From Rikenellaceae bacterium (GTDB lineage Bacteria > Bacteroidota > Bacteroidia > Bacteroidales > Rikenellaceae): a stretch of DNA of 44,128 nucleotides. This document shows, in pieces, positions 43,673 to 44,128 of this stretch. The notes below the pieces were generated by a model. It worked only from the letters and a program-made list of their open reading frames with translations, did no database searches and was not told the DNA's origin. Position 1 is the stretch's first letter, and every line of letters begins with the position of its first letter. Location of the stretch: contig SUZL01000014.1 in the NCBI GenBank assembly GCA_015059925.1, positions 7,695 through 51,822 on the forward strand. Direction: 5' to 3'. The position numbers and the translations under genes were made by a program.

Positions 43673-43702
43673 ATGGCGGCTACTCAAATGAGTGGTCGCC
43701 AT
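43673..43702 (-). terminator. Hairpin after the Lrp/AsnC gene
   Basis: ATGGCGGCTACTCA and TGAGTGGTCGCCAT form a nearly perfect 14-bp stem (with G-U pairs) around two bases. On the minus strand the next bases are T/A-rich (TTCTTCTAAATTTTTC). It lies 17 bp after the stop codon. Confidence 0.6.
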
Positions 43703-43719
43703 AAATGTTTTAGCTCTTC

Positions 43720-44128
43720 TTATTTCGGAAGTATTGTCAGTTGTTTATTATACACAACCTTAAATGAAATTATAATTTTTGACTGAGATAATCCGAGAGG
43801 TTTTAGCTGTGTTTGAATCAATGATAGCAAATGCTCGTTGTTCCTTGCATAAATTTTTACAAACAAGTCATAAGCTTCATTCGTGCAATGAACCTCGACA
43901 ATTTCAGGAATGGACTTTAAGGCTTCGATAACACTCTCAAAACGAGAATCATCTTTAAGCGTAAGCCCAATATAAGCACAGGTATCATAACCGATTTTTG
44001 CAGGATTGATGATATATTTTGAACCTTGAACAACTCCTAATGAAGTAAGTCGTTTTACTCGTGTATGAATGGTTGTACCGGAAACTCCACAGGCTCGGGC
44101 GACTTCTTGAAAAGGAATATTGCCATCC
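43720..44128 (-). CDS. Lrp/AsnC family regulator (N-terminus cut by window edge)
   Basis: 136 codons are visible, running off the right edge. The visible start contains the second half of a winged HTH (VARACGVSGTTIHTRVKRL, then GVVQGSKYIINPAKIG), followed by the RAM/AsnC ligand-binding domain (YIGLTLKDDSRFESVIEALKSIPEIVEVHCTNEAYDLFVKIYA). This is the usual Lrp/AsnC layout; these proteins sense amino acids and bind DNA as octamers. Codon use is AT-rich, unlike the parAB-mnmE operon. The stop codon is at 43720-43722, with a hairpin beyond it. Confidence 0.88.
   Translation of the reverse strand, partial: DGNIPFQEVARACGVSGTTIHTRVKRLTSLGVVQGSKYIINPAKIGYDTCAYIGLTLKDDSRFESVIEALKSIPEIVEVHCTNEAYDLFVKIYARNNEHLLSLIQTQLKPLGLSQSKIIISFKVVYNKQLTILPK

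Larger units (their letters stand above)
43359..43719. other. AT-rich gap after mnmE
   Basis: This 361-bp stretch has no convincing gene and no clear terminator for mnmE. It contains TTTTGTCCCT repeats and a hairpin for the Lrp-like gene, both listed separately. Composition is much more AT-rich than the operon to the left. Confidence 0.6.

Noticed and set aside
1..44128. CRISPR arrays, tRNA or rRNA genes, transposases, defence systems
   Set aside because: Looked for in gaps and frames on both strands; nothing with supporting structure was found.

Overview
The window looks like a chromosomal segment from the order Bacteroidales, most like Alistipes or another member of the Rikenellaceae. The evidence is GC-rich coding sequence between AT-rich gaps, no clear Shine-Dalgarno sequences, repeated TAnnTTTG promoter boxes, and families largely restricted to Bacteroidetes (DUF4831, DUF5683, fused SecDF, OstA-like protein, a DPE2-like 4-alpha-glucanotransferase beside an SLC45-type transporter). 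The species assignment is inference; no rRNA or tRNA gene was seen.

Left edge (1-1075): AT-rich sequence with a cut zinc-ribbon membrane protein, a small membrane protein and a large imperfect inverted repeat (765-890). Then 1076-4910 (+): lolD, TIGR02757 protein, trmN6, DUF4831 protein and an AlkD-like repair protein. Then 4904-10037 (-): an envelope and isoprenoid operon transcribed as degenerate M23 protein, dxr, rseP, radA, with thioredoxin last behind a terminator hairpin. Then 10259-15248 (+): nucleotidyltransferase, malQ and MFS transporter, which together suggest cytosolic maltodextrin use. Then 15285-20188 (-): secDF, a YbbR-like protein, coaE and folP.

Middle (20405-31313, mostly -): class C-type serine hydrolase lipoprotein, dnaK with an unusual upstream region, two tandem secreted TonB-plug-only paralogues, a small HTH protein, an FKBP-like lipoprotein followed by a lipoprotein with a Tyr/Asn/Gly/Met-rich prion-like tract, ruvA, a divergent OmpH/Skp-like lipoprotein, and a Gfo/Idh oxidoreductase with an imperfect Tat signal.

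Right part: 31497-36555 (-) is an outer-membrane biogenesis operon (SurA-like lipoprotein, SurA-like isomerase, OstA-like protein with a roughly 315-residue charged insert), followed by a CPBP protease. Divergent from it, 37736-43358 (+) is parA-parB-DUF5683-lytic transglycosylase-mnmE. Beyond mnmE the sequence turns AT-rich again and ends in a cut Lrp/AsnC regulator.

I found no CRISPR array, defence island, transposase, integrase or complete novel multi-gene system. The most interesting items are the prion-like lipoprotein, the repeat cluster upstream of dnaK, the plug-only pair, the M23 protein lacking its zinc ligands, the expanded OstA protein, the structured repeat at the left edge, and tight packing of terminators against start codons and promoters.
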